From positions 62,001 through 126,000 of the forward strand of contig NZ_BJDJ01000003.1 of assembly GCF_005405085.1 (NCBI RefSeq): a stretch of DNA of 64,000 nt. Direction: 5' to 3'. Each line of letters starts with the position of its first letter. Within the stretch, counting starts at the first letter, position 1. This document shows positions 32,298-39,427 of the stretch, piece after piece. The notes beneath the pieces are model-generated. The model was given only the letters and a program-made list of their open reading frames with translations, had not been told where the DNA came from and made no database searches. The position numbers and the translations under genes were made by a program. Source of the stretch: Lactiplantibacillus daowaiensis (GTDB lineage Bacteria; Bacillota; Bacilli; Lactobacillales; Lactobacillaceae).

Positions 32298-33504
32298 TAC
32301 AGGCTTTAAACGCGATGAAATGGACGACTTGCGGGAAATGGTAAACCAATTTTTCATTGACCAGTATGGTGATGGGATTGATATGCAGGACAATCAAACG
32401 ACCGGCTTACTTGCCGGCGTTTTGTCTAAGTTCTGGGATATGTTTGAGTCAACGGCTCAAGGCGTCTTTAACGCTCTCTTTATCCTTAAGTGTAAGGGTG
32501 GCAACTTAGATGATCGGGCCGCCGAAGAAGGCATAAACCGCAATCCGGAAACTTATGCAGCCGTTGAGCTACAACTCACTGGCTACTTGCAAGCGTCAAT
32601 CCCGGCCGGCACCGAATTTTCAACGGAAGCCGGCCAGATTTTTGCCACTGATGCCGATGTGACGATTACTAGCCAAGCTAGCACCACAACTGATGGTGTT
32701 GCCGAGCCGTTGACCGATGATGACGGAGAACCGCTAGGACAAATCACGGTAGGCGCTAACGCCCTTGAAACCGGCGTAGATAGCAATGTTATGCCCGGCA
32801 CTATCATCAATAGTGAAGAATCACTAGATGGCTTTTATGGTGTGACTAACCCCAATGGTGCGACCGGCGGGGCGGAAGCCGAAACGGATCAAGAGTTGCA
32901 GTTACGAGTGATTGCAAACCGTACCAGTAAGCCCAATTCAACCGATAACGGTATTCAAACGGCAATTAAAAATATCGCCGGCGTTAAGGATGCCCGATTG
33001 ATTGACAACAAAACTATGGCAGTTGATAGCTACGGTAACCCCGCCAAGAGTGTGCATTTATATGTGATTGGTGGCGATGATGTGACGATTGCACAAACCT
33101 ACTTTGATTACTTGCCGCCGATTACTGACACGGTTGGCAAGGTATCGGAAACTGTAACTGATGTTGGAAATAAAGAAGTAGTCATTAACTTTGACCGGGC
33201 CGAAACGGTGCCGGTCTTTGTTGTAATTGGACTTAAGGTTGACGGCACTAGTTTCGATACAGACGCGGGGCCAGATACTATCAAGCAGAACATCATGAGT
33301 TATTTTGACACGCTGACCATGGGCGATGGCGTACCGTACTCCAAAATGTTTGGCCCCGCGTATTCGCCAGCCGGCGTTAAAGATGTGACTGTAGCGCTTG
33401 GGACAACCACGGACGCGACTAAAGAGCAGGACATTGCGGTTACTGACTTCCAGCTTGCCGTTACGTCCGCTGATAACATCACGGTCAACGTTGAGGAGGG
33501 GTAG
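32284..33504 (+). CDS. Baseplate J-like protein
   Basis: 406 residues from ATG 32284 (AAGGGAG at 32264-32270); GTG 32272 is too close to that site. Recognisable J features: TGFKRDEMDDLREMVNQFFI, LKCKGGNLDDRAAEEGINRN, the GYLQASIPAGTEFSTEAGQI strand region, and GATGGAEAETDQELQLRVIA. This is the wedge component forming the baseplate periphery. Clear mark of a contractile tail. Confidence 0.92.
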   Translation: MPVTDTGFKRDEMDDLREMVNQFFIDQYGDGIDMQDNQTTGLLAGVLSKFWDMFESTAQGVFNALFILKCKGGNLDDRAAEEGINRNPETYAAVELQLTGYLQASIPAGTEFSTEAGQIFATDADVTITSQASTTTDGVAEPLTDDDGEPLGQITVGANALETGVDSNVMPGTIINSEESLDGFYGVTNPNGATGGAEAETDQELQLRVIANRTSKPNSTDNGIQTAIKNIAGVKDARLIDNKTMAVDSYGNPAKSVHLYVIGGDDVTIAQTYFDYLPPITDTVGKVSETVTDVGNKEVVINFDRAETVPVFVVIGLKVDGTSFDTDAGPDTIKQNIMSYFDTLTMGDGVPYSKMFGPAYSPAGVKDVTVALGTTTDATKEQDIAVTDFQLAVTSADNITVNVEEG

Positions 33505-33506
33505 CG

Positions 33507-34202
33507 ATGTTTCAGTCAGAAACCCCAATGGATGACGAGACTTGGCAGCAAAACATACTTAGTAGCCTACCGGCTGATATGAATCAATCTGATGGGTCAA
33601 ATAATCAGAAGATTCTTAGTGTCTTTGCGTCAATCATTTTAGCAGCTAAGAAAGACCTGCTTGATATTTCGCAGGTTTCGCTATTGGATCACTGCTATGG
33701 TCAAACGCTGACCGAGTTAGCGGCCGAGTATGGGATTACACGCATTGATAGTGACGATGACTTTTTGCGGTTTCAAGTCCGCTTACAGTGGCTTAAAGGC
33801 CGTATGGGCGTGACGACTAACGACTTGAAAAAATTAATTTCAACGGTCTTAGGTGTGGATATAACGTCATTTGATATCGTTGGAACTGATAACCCACTTG
33901 AAATTAAAATCGTTAATTTACCGTTTACTTTCACGGGAACAAAGCGAGAAATTAAACGCAAAATTTTAACGGACTCATTGCAAGAAATGTTGCCAGTTGG
34001 CTACTTACTGGCGGACGTCCAGTTTCAAGGAATTGCGGCGGCTACGATTTATATTGCAGGCGCTGGCAGCCGCTACCGGCAACATGTCGGCATGATGGAT
34101 TACTACTTAGGCCGTTCGCATGAAGCGACCGTAGCGCCAACCTATGCAGCACTGGTGTCTAATCATGGTCGCACCCATGTAGCGACAGCAAAGGAGGGAT
34201 GA
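33507..34202 (+). CDS. Baseplate protein YmfQ/DUF2313-like
   Basis: 231 residues with an ideal GAGGAGGGG ribosome site. Signature parts: LLDHCYGQTLTELAAEYGIT, DDFLRFQVRLQWLKGRMGVT, NDLKKLISTVLGVDITSFDI. In gene order it follows J, like gpI/YmfQ/DUF2313 baseplate wedge proteins that bind tail fibres. C-terminal 40 residues are repetitive (YYLGRSHEATVAPTYAALVS). The fibre gene overlaps its stop. Confidence 0.82.
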   Translation: MFQSETPMDDETWQQNILSSLPADMNQSDGSNNQKILSVFASIILAAKKDLLDISQVSLLDHCYGQTLTELAAEYGITRIDSDDDFLRFQVRLQWLKGRMGVTTNDLKKLISTVLGVDITSFDIVGTDNPLEIKIVNLPFTFTGTKREIKRKILTDSLQEMLPVGYLLADVQFQGIAAATIYIAGAGSRYRQHVGMMDYYLGRSHEATVAPTYAALVSNHGRTHVATAKEG

Positions 34203-34204
34203 AA

Positions 34205-35044
34205 TTGCACTTTGATACGATTTATTACACCAACAAGGGGCTAGAATTGACGGCCATGGCTGATGCTGGTGAGTGCCAGATTCAATTTACAAAGGCCGTA
34301 GCGTCTAACCGTGACTATTCGGCAACTGATCCAAACGATTTTAAAACGATTACTGGGATCGAAGACATTCAACAAGAAGAACCATACACGCGAGTTATCC
34401 GGACAAACAGCACATTGATTACTGCACAAGCAGATTTTCCATCTAAGGATGTTAAAACAGCTTATCAACTTTACACGGTAGGCTTTTACGCCAAACCGAT
34501 CAACGGCAGCGATGGCACGGAAGTTCTTTATGCGATCATGCCGAGTTCTTATCCGGACTATGTAGCAGCGTATGACGGTCATTCTAACGTGTCCGATTCG
34601 TTTGTAATGAAAACCACGGTTTCAGATACCCAAGAGGTAAGTATCACTGTGGATCAGGCCGGTGCCGTTGTGCAGGCTGATATAGCCGTAGAACAGCTTA
34701 ATGACACTGAGTACACGATTGATACTAGCGGCCTTGGCATTAACGACTATCCGAGATTTATCGCCTATGGCTATTACAATGGCGCCGGTATTGCACAGAC
34801 GGGTGATGGGTATGCCGGGGTACCTGAAATGTTTCAGTTAAGTATGAGGGTCAATTTAAAGAAGAATGGTGAAGTAATGTTGCCACGTTTTTGGCTATCT
34901 GAAATATCGAAGTACCTACCAGATTTTAATACGGCAAACTTTGAAGTTAATTATGGTAGTGATGGAAGTTGGCTGTATTTAATTTCAGCACCGGCAACAA
35001 TCGGTATTCAATGTCTTAACGCAAAATTCAAGGAGGTAGCATAA
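34205..35044 (+). CDS. Tail-collar-type fibre protein
   Basis: 279 residues from TTG 34205, 7 bases after AAGGAGG; ATG 34199 is only 1 base from that site. The N-terminal part (YYTNKGLELTAMADAGECQI, QFTKAVASNRDYSATDPNDF) has the collar-fibre layout that attaches to the baseplate, followed by QLYTVGFYAKP; the C-terminal 110 residues form a receptor-side beta domain. It probably binds the cell surface or carries the next fibre genes. Confidence 0.78.
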   Translation: MHFDTIYYTNKGLELTAMADAGECQIQFTKAVASNRDYSATDPNDFKTITGIEDIQQEEPYTRVIRTNSTLITAQADFPSKDVKTAYQLYTVGFYAKPINGSDGTEVLYAIMPSSYPDYVAAYDGHSNVSDSFVMKTTVSDTQEVSITVDQAGAVVQADIAVEQLNDTEYTIDTSGLGINDYPRFIAYGYYNGAGIAQTGDGYAGVPEMFQLSMRVNLKKNGEVMLPRFWLSEISKYLPDFNTANFEVNYGSDGSWLYLISAPATIGIQCLNAKFKEVA

Positions 35045-35045
35045 A

Positions 35046-35152
35046 ATGAAACAAATTAAATTAAGATTAGAAAACGGGGGGGTAGAAACCTAGTAATACC
35101 AACGTTTCTAACCACTCTATCATTTAAGCAAGTAGGTGACTTTTATGGATAG
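35046..35152 (+). CDS. Poly-G mini-ORF 1 (recoded or phase-variable)
   Basis: ATG 35046 has a strong ribosome site (AAGGAGGT). In frame 0, MKQIKLRLENGG ends quickly at TAG 35091-35093. A seven-G run (35076-35082) lies at codons 11-13; a -1 shift on it, or one extra G, continues as GGRNLVIPTFLTTLSFKQVG and stops at 35150-35152 (35 residues). A hairpin AGAAAC/GTTTCT (35084-35089, 35104-35109) follows the run. The extended product is homologous to that of the second mini-ORF at 36080. Function unknown; it lies between fibre genes. Confidence 0.6.
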
Positions 35153-35187
35153 CCTACCAACTTTAGATTATGAAAGGAAGTTCAATT

Positions 35188-35607
35188 ATGAGTGTGATTT
35201 TACACGATTTTAAAAAAGGTGAGTCTGATTGGGTTGACCCTTTAAATGGTAATTTTAAAGCACTGAATCAAGACACAGGATGGGTAGCGCTTACTCTGAT
35301 CGCCCCTGCTACTTTTGGCTCTGCGGAAACTACTAAGCCACAAATTTGTTGTATAAATGGACGGGTTCAAATGTTGGGAAATCTTAGTGTTTCTTTAACG
35401 AGTGTTCCAGATGTGGCAAATGGTGTGCGTATCGCTACATTTCCAACCGAATTTGCACCTACACAGGGGTGGGTGTACGGAAAACTACCAATCACGCCAA
35501 CAGGCGGAACAGTGTCATTTCATGTCAGTGCCTCCGGACTTTATTTGCATGACACGGTATCATTATCAAATGTTGATTTAGGACAAATCACGTATTTACA
35601 AGCGTAG
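35188..35607 (+). CDS. Small fibre / receptor-binding module 1
   Basis: 139 residues from ATG 35188 (AAAGGAAG). The start MSVILHDFKKGESDWVDPLN, NFKALNQDTGW is shared in pattern with the gene at 36182 (GQADWVTPLMDNLNLVNYNT, DW), so the two are paralogues; the C-terminal part is strand-rich (GRVQMLGNLSVSLTSVPDVA). Likely a trimeric fibre or head piece at the baseplate. Confidence 0.65.
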   Translation: MSVILHDFKKGESDWVDPLNGNFKALNQDTGWVALTLIAPATFGSAETTKPQICCINGRVQMLGNLSVSLTSVPDVANGVRIATFPTEFAPTQGWVYGKLPITPTGGTVSFHVSASGLYLHDTVSLSNVDLGQITYLQA

Positions 35608-35617
35608 AGGTGAAAAA

Positions 35618-35935
35618 ATGAAAGCATTATATTTTTATGACGAAAATAAAGAGTTTGACCATATAGAACTGGTTGAAGACGAGGCGCCAATACAAGAAAG
35701 ATCAACATTTGTTGCACCCAAAAACGGTTTGTTTGAACCCATTACTTGGGATGGCGAAGCGTGGAACGGAATTACCGAAGAAAAATGGCTGGCGGCTCAC
35801 CCGGCACCAACACCAGTGCCAACAGAGGAGCAACAAATGGTGATGCAACAGGCACTTGACATCAATCAATTGAAACAGCTTGCTATGGCGCAAGCCAGTC
35901 AAATCACAACTTTAAGTAAAGGGAGTGCAGAGTAA
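35618..35935 (+). CDS. Fibre-associated protein with coiled-coil tail
   Basis: 105 residues, ribosome site AGAGGTG. Begins MKALYFYDENKEFDHIELVE; middle FEPITWDGEAWNGITEEKWL, then a Pro-rich linker (APTPVPTEEQQ) and a Gln/Leu-rich helix. This matches small proteins found after lactobacillus fibre genes and sometimes fused to XkdX partners. Exact role unknown. Its stop overlaps the next start (TAATG). Confidence 0.65.
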   Translation: MKALYFYDENKEFDHIELVEDEAPIQERSTFVAPKNGLFEPITWDGEAWNGITEEKWLAAHPAPTPVPTEEQQMVMQQALDINQLKQLAMAQASQITTLSKGSAE

Positions 35936-36093
35936 TGACAATCTATCAACAGTGCTTAGTTTTCAAGTCGTGGGGCCAAACCAGCGTTGACTTTTATAAA
36001 TCATTTGTGGGTGCTGGTTTAACACAAGATCAGTTTAAAGAGATCACCGGCGAAGACTATGAAGCGGAGGCAACAACAAATGTGCAAAATTAA
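35935..36093 (+). CDS. XkdX-family protein
   Basis: 52 residues. Sequence YQQCLVFKSWGQTSVDFYKS, FVGAGLTQDQFKEITGEDYE shows the family's core, where a short helix is followed by G-LT--QFKEITGEDY. XkdX proteins are tiny components coded after fibre genes in PBSX-like and many lactobacillus phages. The poly-G mini-ORF 2 begins inside its last codons. Confidence 0.85.
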   Translation: MTIYQQCLVFKSWGQTSVDFYKSFVGAGLTQDQFKEITGEDYEAEATTNVQN

Positions 36094-36189
36094 AAACAGA
36101 TTAGAAAAAGTCGGGGGGGGCAGAATGTTGATTTAACAGCATTCCTAACCCTTTTGTTATCTAGTGACGGAGGTGGTATCCGTGGCTAA
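36080..36189 (+). CDS. Poly-G mini-ORF 2 (recoded or phase-variable)
   Basis: ATG 36080, 9 bases after GGAGG (36066-36070), overlapping the XkdX gene. Frame 0 reads MCKIKNRLEKVGGGRMLI and stops at 36134-36136. An eight-G run (36113-36120) precedes the frame change; a -1 shift, or one extra G, continues GQNVDLTAFLTLLLSSDGGG to a stop at 36187-36189. The extension matches mini-ORF 1 in pattern (K-KIK-RLE--GGG-N-----FLT-L). A partial hairpin AGAATG/CATTCC follows. Stop overlaps the start of the next fibre gene. Confidence 0.6.
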
Positions 36190-36589
36190 CTTAAAGAATA
36201 TTGATATGGGCCAAGCAGATTGGGTTACCCCGCTAATGGATAACTTGAACCTTGTAAATTACAATACGGATTGGATTTATGTACCTTTGACAAATACAAC
36301 TGCTACAGGCTTGGGCGATTATCTAATTGTACGAAAAACAAATTATCATGTAGATATTAAATCCCAATTTGCAGTGCCGGCAGCTGGTAATATCACAATT
36401 GGGATTATCCCCACGAATATGCTACAACCAGACTGGCGTTTCCTGCAGGGCTTTGCGGCTGGTCAAAGTACAATTTCTATTACAATTGATGAAAATAATA
36501 ATGTCATTGCTCACGTACCGACCGGATCGGAAAAGCGAACAATTGACGTTGATACCACTATTTCATACACGGCACTACGCGTACACTAA
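36182..36589 (+). CDS. Small fibre / receptor-binding module 2
   Basis: 135 residues from GTG 36182, 7 bases after CGGAGGTGG. Paralogue of the gene at 35188 by its N-terminus; the rest differs (VPLTNTTATGLGDYLIVRKT, ITIGIIPTNMLQPDWRFLQG), as expected of a domain that contacts the host receptor. The mini-ORF plus fibre pair therefore appears twice in tandem. An in-frame start at 36164 is less likely because the ribosome site lies after it. Confidence 0.65.
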   Translation: MANLKNIDMGQADWVTPLMDNLNLVNYNTDWIYVPLTNTTATGLGDYLIVRKTNYHVDIKSQFAVPAAGNITIGIIPTNMLQPDWRFLQGFAAGQSTISITIDENNNVIAHVPTGSEKRTIDVDTTISYTALRVH

Positions 36590-36635
36590 GAAGATGTTCC
36601 AATGAATCGCAATTAAATAGTAAGGGGGTGAGAAC

Positions 36636-37007
36636 ATGTTTGAGCGTGCGAAACAAAATGTAAATCACATTTTACTGGGAGCTGTCCTTATGGGGGTGGG
36701 CCTCTTTTTGATGACAAAACAAAACTATTTTTCGTGGCCGCCAGTTATGGCCAAGATAGAAAATTCGGACACTTTCGGGTGTCTTTTTATTTTGGTCGGA
36801 ATTGCGATGATTTGGTGGGCACTGGATAAGAAAAAATCGGCGCGGGCTAATCACCTTATTTTAATTTTTGCCTCATGGCTAATGACGGTGCTAGTGCTTT
36901 TTCAGTTTTTCCATTGGGCAATGGTCGGGCTACCTATGCCATGGATCAGTAATTTGGGCTTGCTAGGAGAAATCATGTTGCTTGCTAAAAGGAGTGACAG
37001 CCAATGA
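36636..37007 (+). CDS. Membrane protein of the lysis module
   Basis: 123 residues with an AAGGGGGTGAG ribosome site. Four hydrophobic stretches by eye (ILLGAVLMGVGLFLM, CLFILVGIAMIWWAL, HLILIFASWLMTVLVLFQFF, and a weaker last one). Located directly before XhlA-like and holin genes; may be an accessory holin or anti-holin. No family assigned. Confidence 0.7.
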   Translation: MFERAKQNVNHILLGAVLMGVGLFLMTKQNYFSWPPVMAKIENSDTFGCLFILVGIAMIWWALDKKKSARANHLILIFASWLMTVLVLFQFFHWAMVGLPMPWISNLGLLGEIMLLAKRSDSQ

Positions 37008-37258
37008 CGCCTAGCTTTTGGTCTAGCCTACCGGGGATTATCACGGCGCTAGGTAGTGTTGTGACTGTTATCGGGACTTTTTTTCTCAGTCAACAGAAGT
37101 CAAATCACGAAGAACAGCAAGCGCTTTATGGCCGGATGAAGCAAGAACGTGATGAATCTTATACCAAGTGGAAAAAGTCGGAATCGGAAAATATGAAATT
37201 AAAATCCGAAAATCTGGAATTAAAGAAGGAGTTAAATAGATATGAAAACAACAACTGA
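37004..37258 (+). CDS. XhlA-like small membrane/coiled-coil protein
   Basis: 84 residues, ATG overlapping the previous stop (ATGA). One N-terminal membrane helix (LPGIITALGSVVTVIGTFFL) followed by a charged coiled coil (SESENMKLKSENLELKKELN). Orientation differs from classic XhlA, where the helix is C-terminal. Lies before the holin and overlaps it by 17 bases; a lysis accessory role is likely. Confidence 0.68.
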   Translation: MTPSFWSSLPGIITALGSVVTVIGTFFLSQQKSNHEEQQALYGRMKQERDESYTKWKKSESENMKLKSENLELKKELNRYENNN

Positions 37259-37661
37259 TATTATCAACTGGATCACGGGCGGCGGTTTAACGCTGGTCGC
37301 TTTTGTCGTAGCCTCTATGCTAATTAAAGCATGGCCGGTCATTAAGTCGATTCTTGATGCTAAGGAGGCGGCTTCTAAGGACGCCAAAACCAAGTCACGT
37401 TATGAACAGCTTGAAAAGTGGGCACAAAATGCCGTAGCGGCCTTGTCAGTTTATCAAGACGTTACCGGTGCAGACAAAAAGAAAGAAGCTATCCGGATCA
37501 TCAACAAGCAGTTAGCCGACCATAAAATTGACATTGATATTGAAAATGTTGGCAATGCAGTAGAGGCGGCATATCAAGCTTTCAAGACTACTCAACCGAC
37601 AACGGACACGGTGGCCACTGCACCAACTACGGAAGATACTGACACGACCACACAAGAATAA
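37242..37661 (+). CDS. Phage holin, LLH type
   Basis: 139 residues. One membrane segment near residues 10-33 (WITGGGLTLVAFVVASMLIK), followed by a charged helical region (KSRYEQLEKWAQNAVAALSV) and a long Thr-rich tail. The WAQNAVAALSVY segment with the following DKKKEAIRIINKQL is typical of LLH holins from lactobacillus phages. It lets the endolysin reach the wall. Ribosome site AAGGAG inside the previous gene. Confidence 0.85.
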   Translation: MKTTTDIINWITGGGLTLVAFVVASMLIKAWPVIKSILDAKEAASKDAKTKSRYEQLEKWAQNAVAALSVYQDVTGADKKKEAIRIINKQLADHKIDIDIENVGNAVEAAYQAFKTTQPTTDTVATAPTTEDTDTTTQE

Positions 37662-37673
37662 GGAGGGCTATGT

Positions 37674-38711
37674 ATGGCTGATTTTAATGATGTTTCAAAC
37701 TTCCAGCCTAAGACCAAGGCCTACTTTCAAAAGCTAAAGAGTTATGGCAGTAAGGGCGTCTTAGTGAAGCTGACGCAAGGGAGCGCCGGCGGATCGGCTT
37801 ACGTGAATCCGAGTGCTAAGGAACAACTTATCAACGCCAAAGCGGCCGGGCTGGCCGTGGGTGCCTATCATTACTTGCAATGCAATTCAGCCAAGTATGG
37901 TGCTGCTGATCCGGTGAATGAAGCTAAGTGGTTCGTTAAGCACTTGGTAGCCTATGGCGTAAGTGTCACTGCACCGGTTGTCGTGGACGTGGAAGACAGT
38001 TCGTTGATGAGTAATGCAACTAAGGACGTTAAAGCGTTTGTGGCTTATGTGGAATCCCAAGGCTATAAAAATGTTTGGGTTTACACGATGGGGAGCTGGT
38101 TCGGCAGTCGTTTATCTGCTAGCCTTACTAAAAATTGGTGGATTGCTAGCTATGGTATTGCCAAGCTAAACATTGCGGCAGCCAAGGCATGGCAATACAC
38201 GGACAACTGGAAAGGGTTAGGCGTTGACGGTAGCCACGGCTATGAAAAGATGTTTACTAGCAGTACGGTGAGCGCCACTAAACCAGAAAACGCTACCTAT
38301 TATAATTGGAATCCGAAGCTAGTCCAAACGCTAACGAAAATCGGTATTTATAAGGACGTGGAATTTAAGCACCGCGTGCGCTACTTTAAAGCGGGCACAC
38401 AATTCAAAATTAAAAATGTTGTCAAGACTAAAGCCGGAACACCGCGACTACTTACGGACTCCGGCTTTTATATTACCGCCAACCGTGTCAACGTCAAAAA
38501 TTGGTACTATGTGGATAATCCTAAAGCGGTGAAGATTATCAAGGCTACCTATCTATATAAGGACAAAGACCGAACATCACGGATCCGGAAATATGGAAAA
38601 GGTACGGTTTTTACCATCACAAACGTCATTAGTTGGGGGTGTGTCTGGATTCTTAAAACGGAATCCGGATATTATCTTACGGCAAACAAAGACTATGTGA
38701 AAATTATGTAA
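37674..38711 (+). CDS. lys: Endolysin, GH25 muramidase with C-terminal binding repeats
   Basis: 345 residues, ribosome site AAGGAGG. Residues 1-200 are a GH25 lysozyme: DFNDVSNFQ at the start, LVKLTQGSAGG, AYHYLQCNSAK, and VVVDVEDSS with the catalytic Asp105/Glu107 pair, then WWIASYG and AWQYTD. The C-terminal 130 residues hold two copies of a module (around GIYKDVEFKHRVRYFKAGTQ and TYLYKDKDRTSRIRKYGKGT) resembling SH3-like wall-binding repeats of lactobacillus lysins. No signal peptide, so export depends on the holin. It ends the late operon; a strong terminator follows. Confidence 0.95.
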   Translation: MADFNDVSNFQPKTKAYFQKLKSYGSKGVLVKLTQGSAGGSAYVNPSAKEQLINAKAAGLAVGAYHYLQCNSAKYGAADPVNEAKWFVKHLVAYGVSVTAPVVVDVEDSSLMSNATKDVKAFVAYVESQGYKNVWVYTMGSWFGSRLSASLTKNWWIASYGIAKLNIAAAKAWQYTDNWKGLGVDGSHGYEKMFTSSTVSATKPENATYYNWNPKLVQTLTKIGIYKDVEFKHRVRYFKAGTQFKIKNVVKTKAGTPRLLTDSGFYITANRVNVKNWYYVDNPKAVKIIKATYLYKDKDRTSRIRKYGKGTVFTITNVISWGCVWILKTESGYYLTANKDYVKIM

Positions 38712-38714
38712 TTT

Positions 38715-38757
38715 AATCCCCGTACTGACCTCAACTGGTTAGTGCGGGGATTTTTTT
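38715..38757 (+). terminator. Terminator of the late operon
   Basis: AATCCCCGTACT (38715-38726) pairs with AGTGCGGGGATT (38741-38752), one wobble, followed by a run of T's. Directly after the endolysin stop. Confidence 0.92.
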
Positions 38758-38787
38758 GTTTGAATATAACCCGATAAAATTTTATGT

Positions 38788-38860
38788 TATACTGTGTGAG
38801 TATCAGTTGTGGCACTATGCTATAACTTTGGGCGTTCCAATCATGGGGAGCGTCCTTTTT
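38788..38860 (+). ncRNA. Possible short RNA with own promoter and terminator
   Basis: An extended -10, TG-T-TATACT (38785-38793), points to a start near 38800. AGTTGT (near 38806) can pair with ATAACT, and a strong hairpin GGGCGTTCC/GGAGCGTCC (38830-38838, 38847-38855) is followed by TTTTT. The product would be about 60 nt, with no ORF. Its 3' end overlaps the last codon of the opposing gene at 38859. Alternatively the hairpin is just a bidirectional terminator. Confidence 0.45.
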
Positions 38861-39023
38861 ATTTTGCCTGGAGCATAAAGCAAAGAGCATCTTCATAAGA
38901 CCCAAAATGTTGTGCTCTTACCAGCTCGCCATTCACCAAAAAATAAATGACGTTTGAAATCTGTATCCTAGTCCCAAAATTCGTAGTGATCACATTTGAA
39001 TCGATATTGAGTTCTTCAAACAT
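38859..39023 (-). CDS. Small leftward gene at the right prophage end
   Basis: 54 residues on the minus strand, opposite to the lysis genes, starting at ATG 39023-39021 after a perfect AAGGAGGTGG. Sequence MFEELNIDSNVITTNFGTRI, then VIYFLVNGELVRAQHFGSYE and a final helix, resembles a small beta-alpha protein. Not recognised. Opposite strand and position between lysis module and attachment end are typical of prophage cargo (moron) genes. Its ribosome site is buried in a 12-bp inverted repeat. Confidence 0.65.
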   Translation of the reverse strand: MFEELNIDSNVITTNFGTRIQISNVIYFLVNGELVRAQHFGSYEDALCFMLQAK

Positions 39024-39069
39024 AAAACCACCTCCTTACGTGATTAACTACGCGGGGAGGTGGTTTTTT
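39024..39069 (-). promoter_or_regulatory. 12-bp inverted repeat covering the ribosome site of the 38859 gene
   Basis: AAAACCACCTCC (39024-39035) and GGAGGTGGTTTT (39056-39067) are perfectly complementary. In the leftward transcript the second-made arm is the ribosome site itself. On the plus strand the repeat is followed by T's (39064-39069) and could act as a terminator. Both uses are possible. Confidence 0.6.
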
Positions 39070-39126
39070 ACGTGAACTTGGTACGCTTTTGGTACATGGT
39101 GCCCGAATGCCTTATGTATCAACAAT

Positions 39127-39172
39127 CGGAATTGTTACCCTTAAGTAATTTCATTACTTAACTTACAATTCC
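39127..39172. repeat. Long near-perfect palindrome beside the junction
   Basis: CGGAATTGT (39127-39135) pairs with ACAATTCCG (39164-39172) and TTAAGTAAT (39141-39149) with ATTACTTAA (39153-39161) around a TTC loop. Could be a host terminator remnant, recombination-related site or mobile miniature repeat. Confidence 0.6.
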
Positions 39173-39174
39173 GA

Positions 39175-39219
39175 AGTCCGCTTGAACCATTGCAAAATGG
39201 CTCAAGCGGGCTTTTTTTG
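39175..39219 (+). terminator. Intrinsic terminator upstream of mprF
   Basis: AGTCCGCTTGAACCATT and AATGGCTCAAGCGGGCT are complementary apart from one mismatch and one wobble, followed by seven T's. Probably the terminator of the host gene interrupted or flanked by the prophage. Confidence 0.8.
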
Positions 39220-39427
39220 TCTATTTTTTTTAATGCCTGAATGTCACGTAACGTTCCGTTACTTCGTTTTAAGTCAGTGCCCAAGAATTTGCCTTAGTTT
39301 TGCGTAGTTTACTTTTGAAGTCGGGGTGATTAACGCCTAAAGCTTTGATTAAAGCGTTCTCAGTCGGTTGTGTAAATCCGCTAAGATTGCGATAATAGGA
39401 ACAATTAGAATTATTGGGGGAATGATT

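Larger units (their letters stand above)
39070..39427. other. Prophage-chromosome junction region, probable attR
   Basis: No gene recognised here. GGTAC occurs at 39080 and 39091, 11 bases apart. A long inverted repeat and a terminator (listed separately) follow. The phage-host boundary must lie between the leftward gene (ends 39023) and mprF (39428), but the exact core cannot be identified because attL is outside the window. From 39220 to 39427 I see only AT-rich intergenic sequence with the mprF ribosome site GGGGG (39416-39420). Confidence 0.4.

Noticed and set aside
35145-35213. 22-codon ORF starting at ATG 35145
   Set aside because: Weak ribosome site and overlap with the better-supported fibre gene start at 35188; considered chance.
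1-39000. CRISPR array, transposase or insertion sequence within the prophage
   Set aside because: No regularly spaced direct repeats with unique spacers and no transposase-like ORF were found; the only regular repeat is the 11-bp iteron set.
39368-39427. Upstream extension of mprF to GTG 39368
   Set aside because: The GGGGG ribosome site (39416-39420) fits TTG 39428 and the extension has no membrane-protein character.
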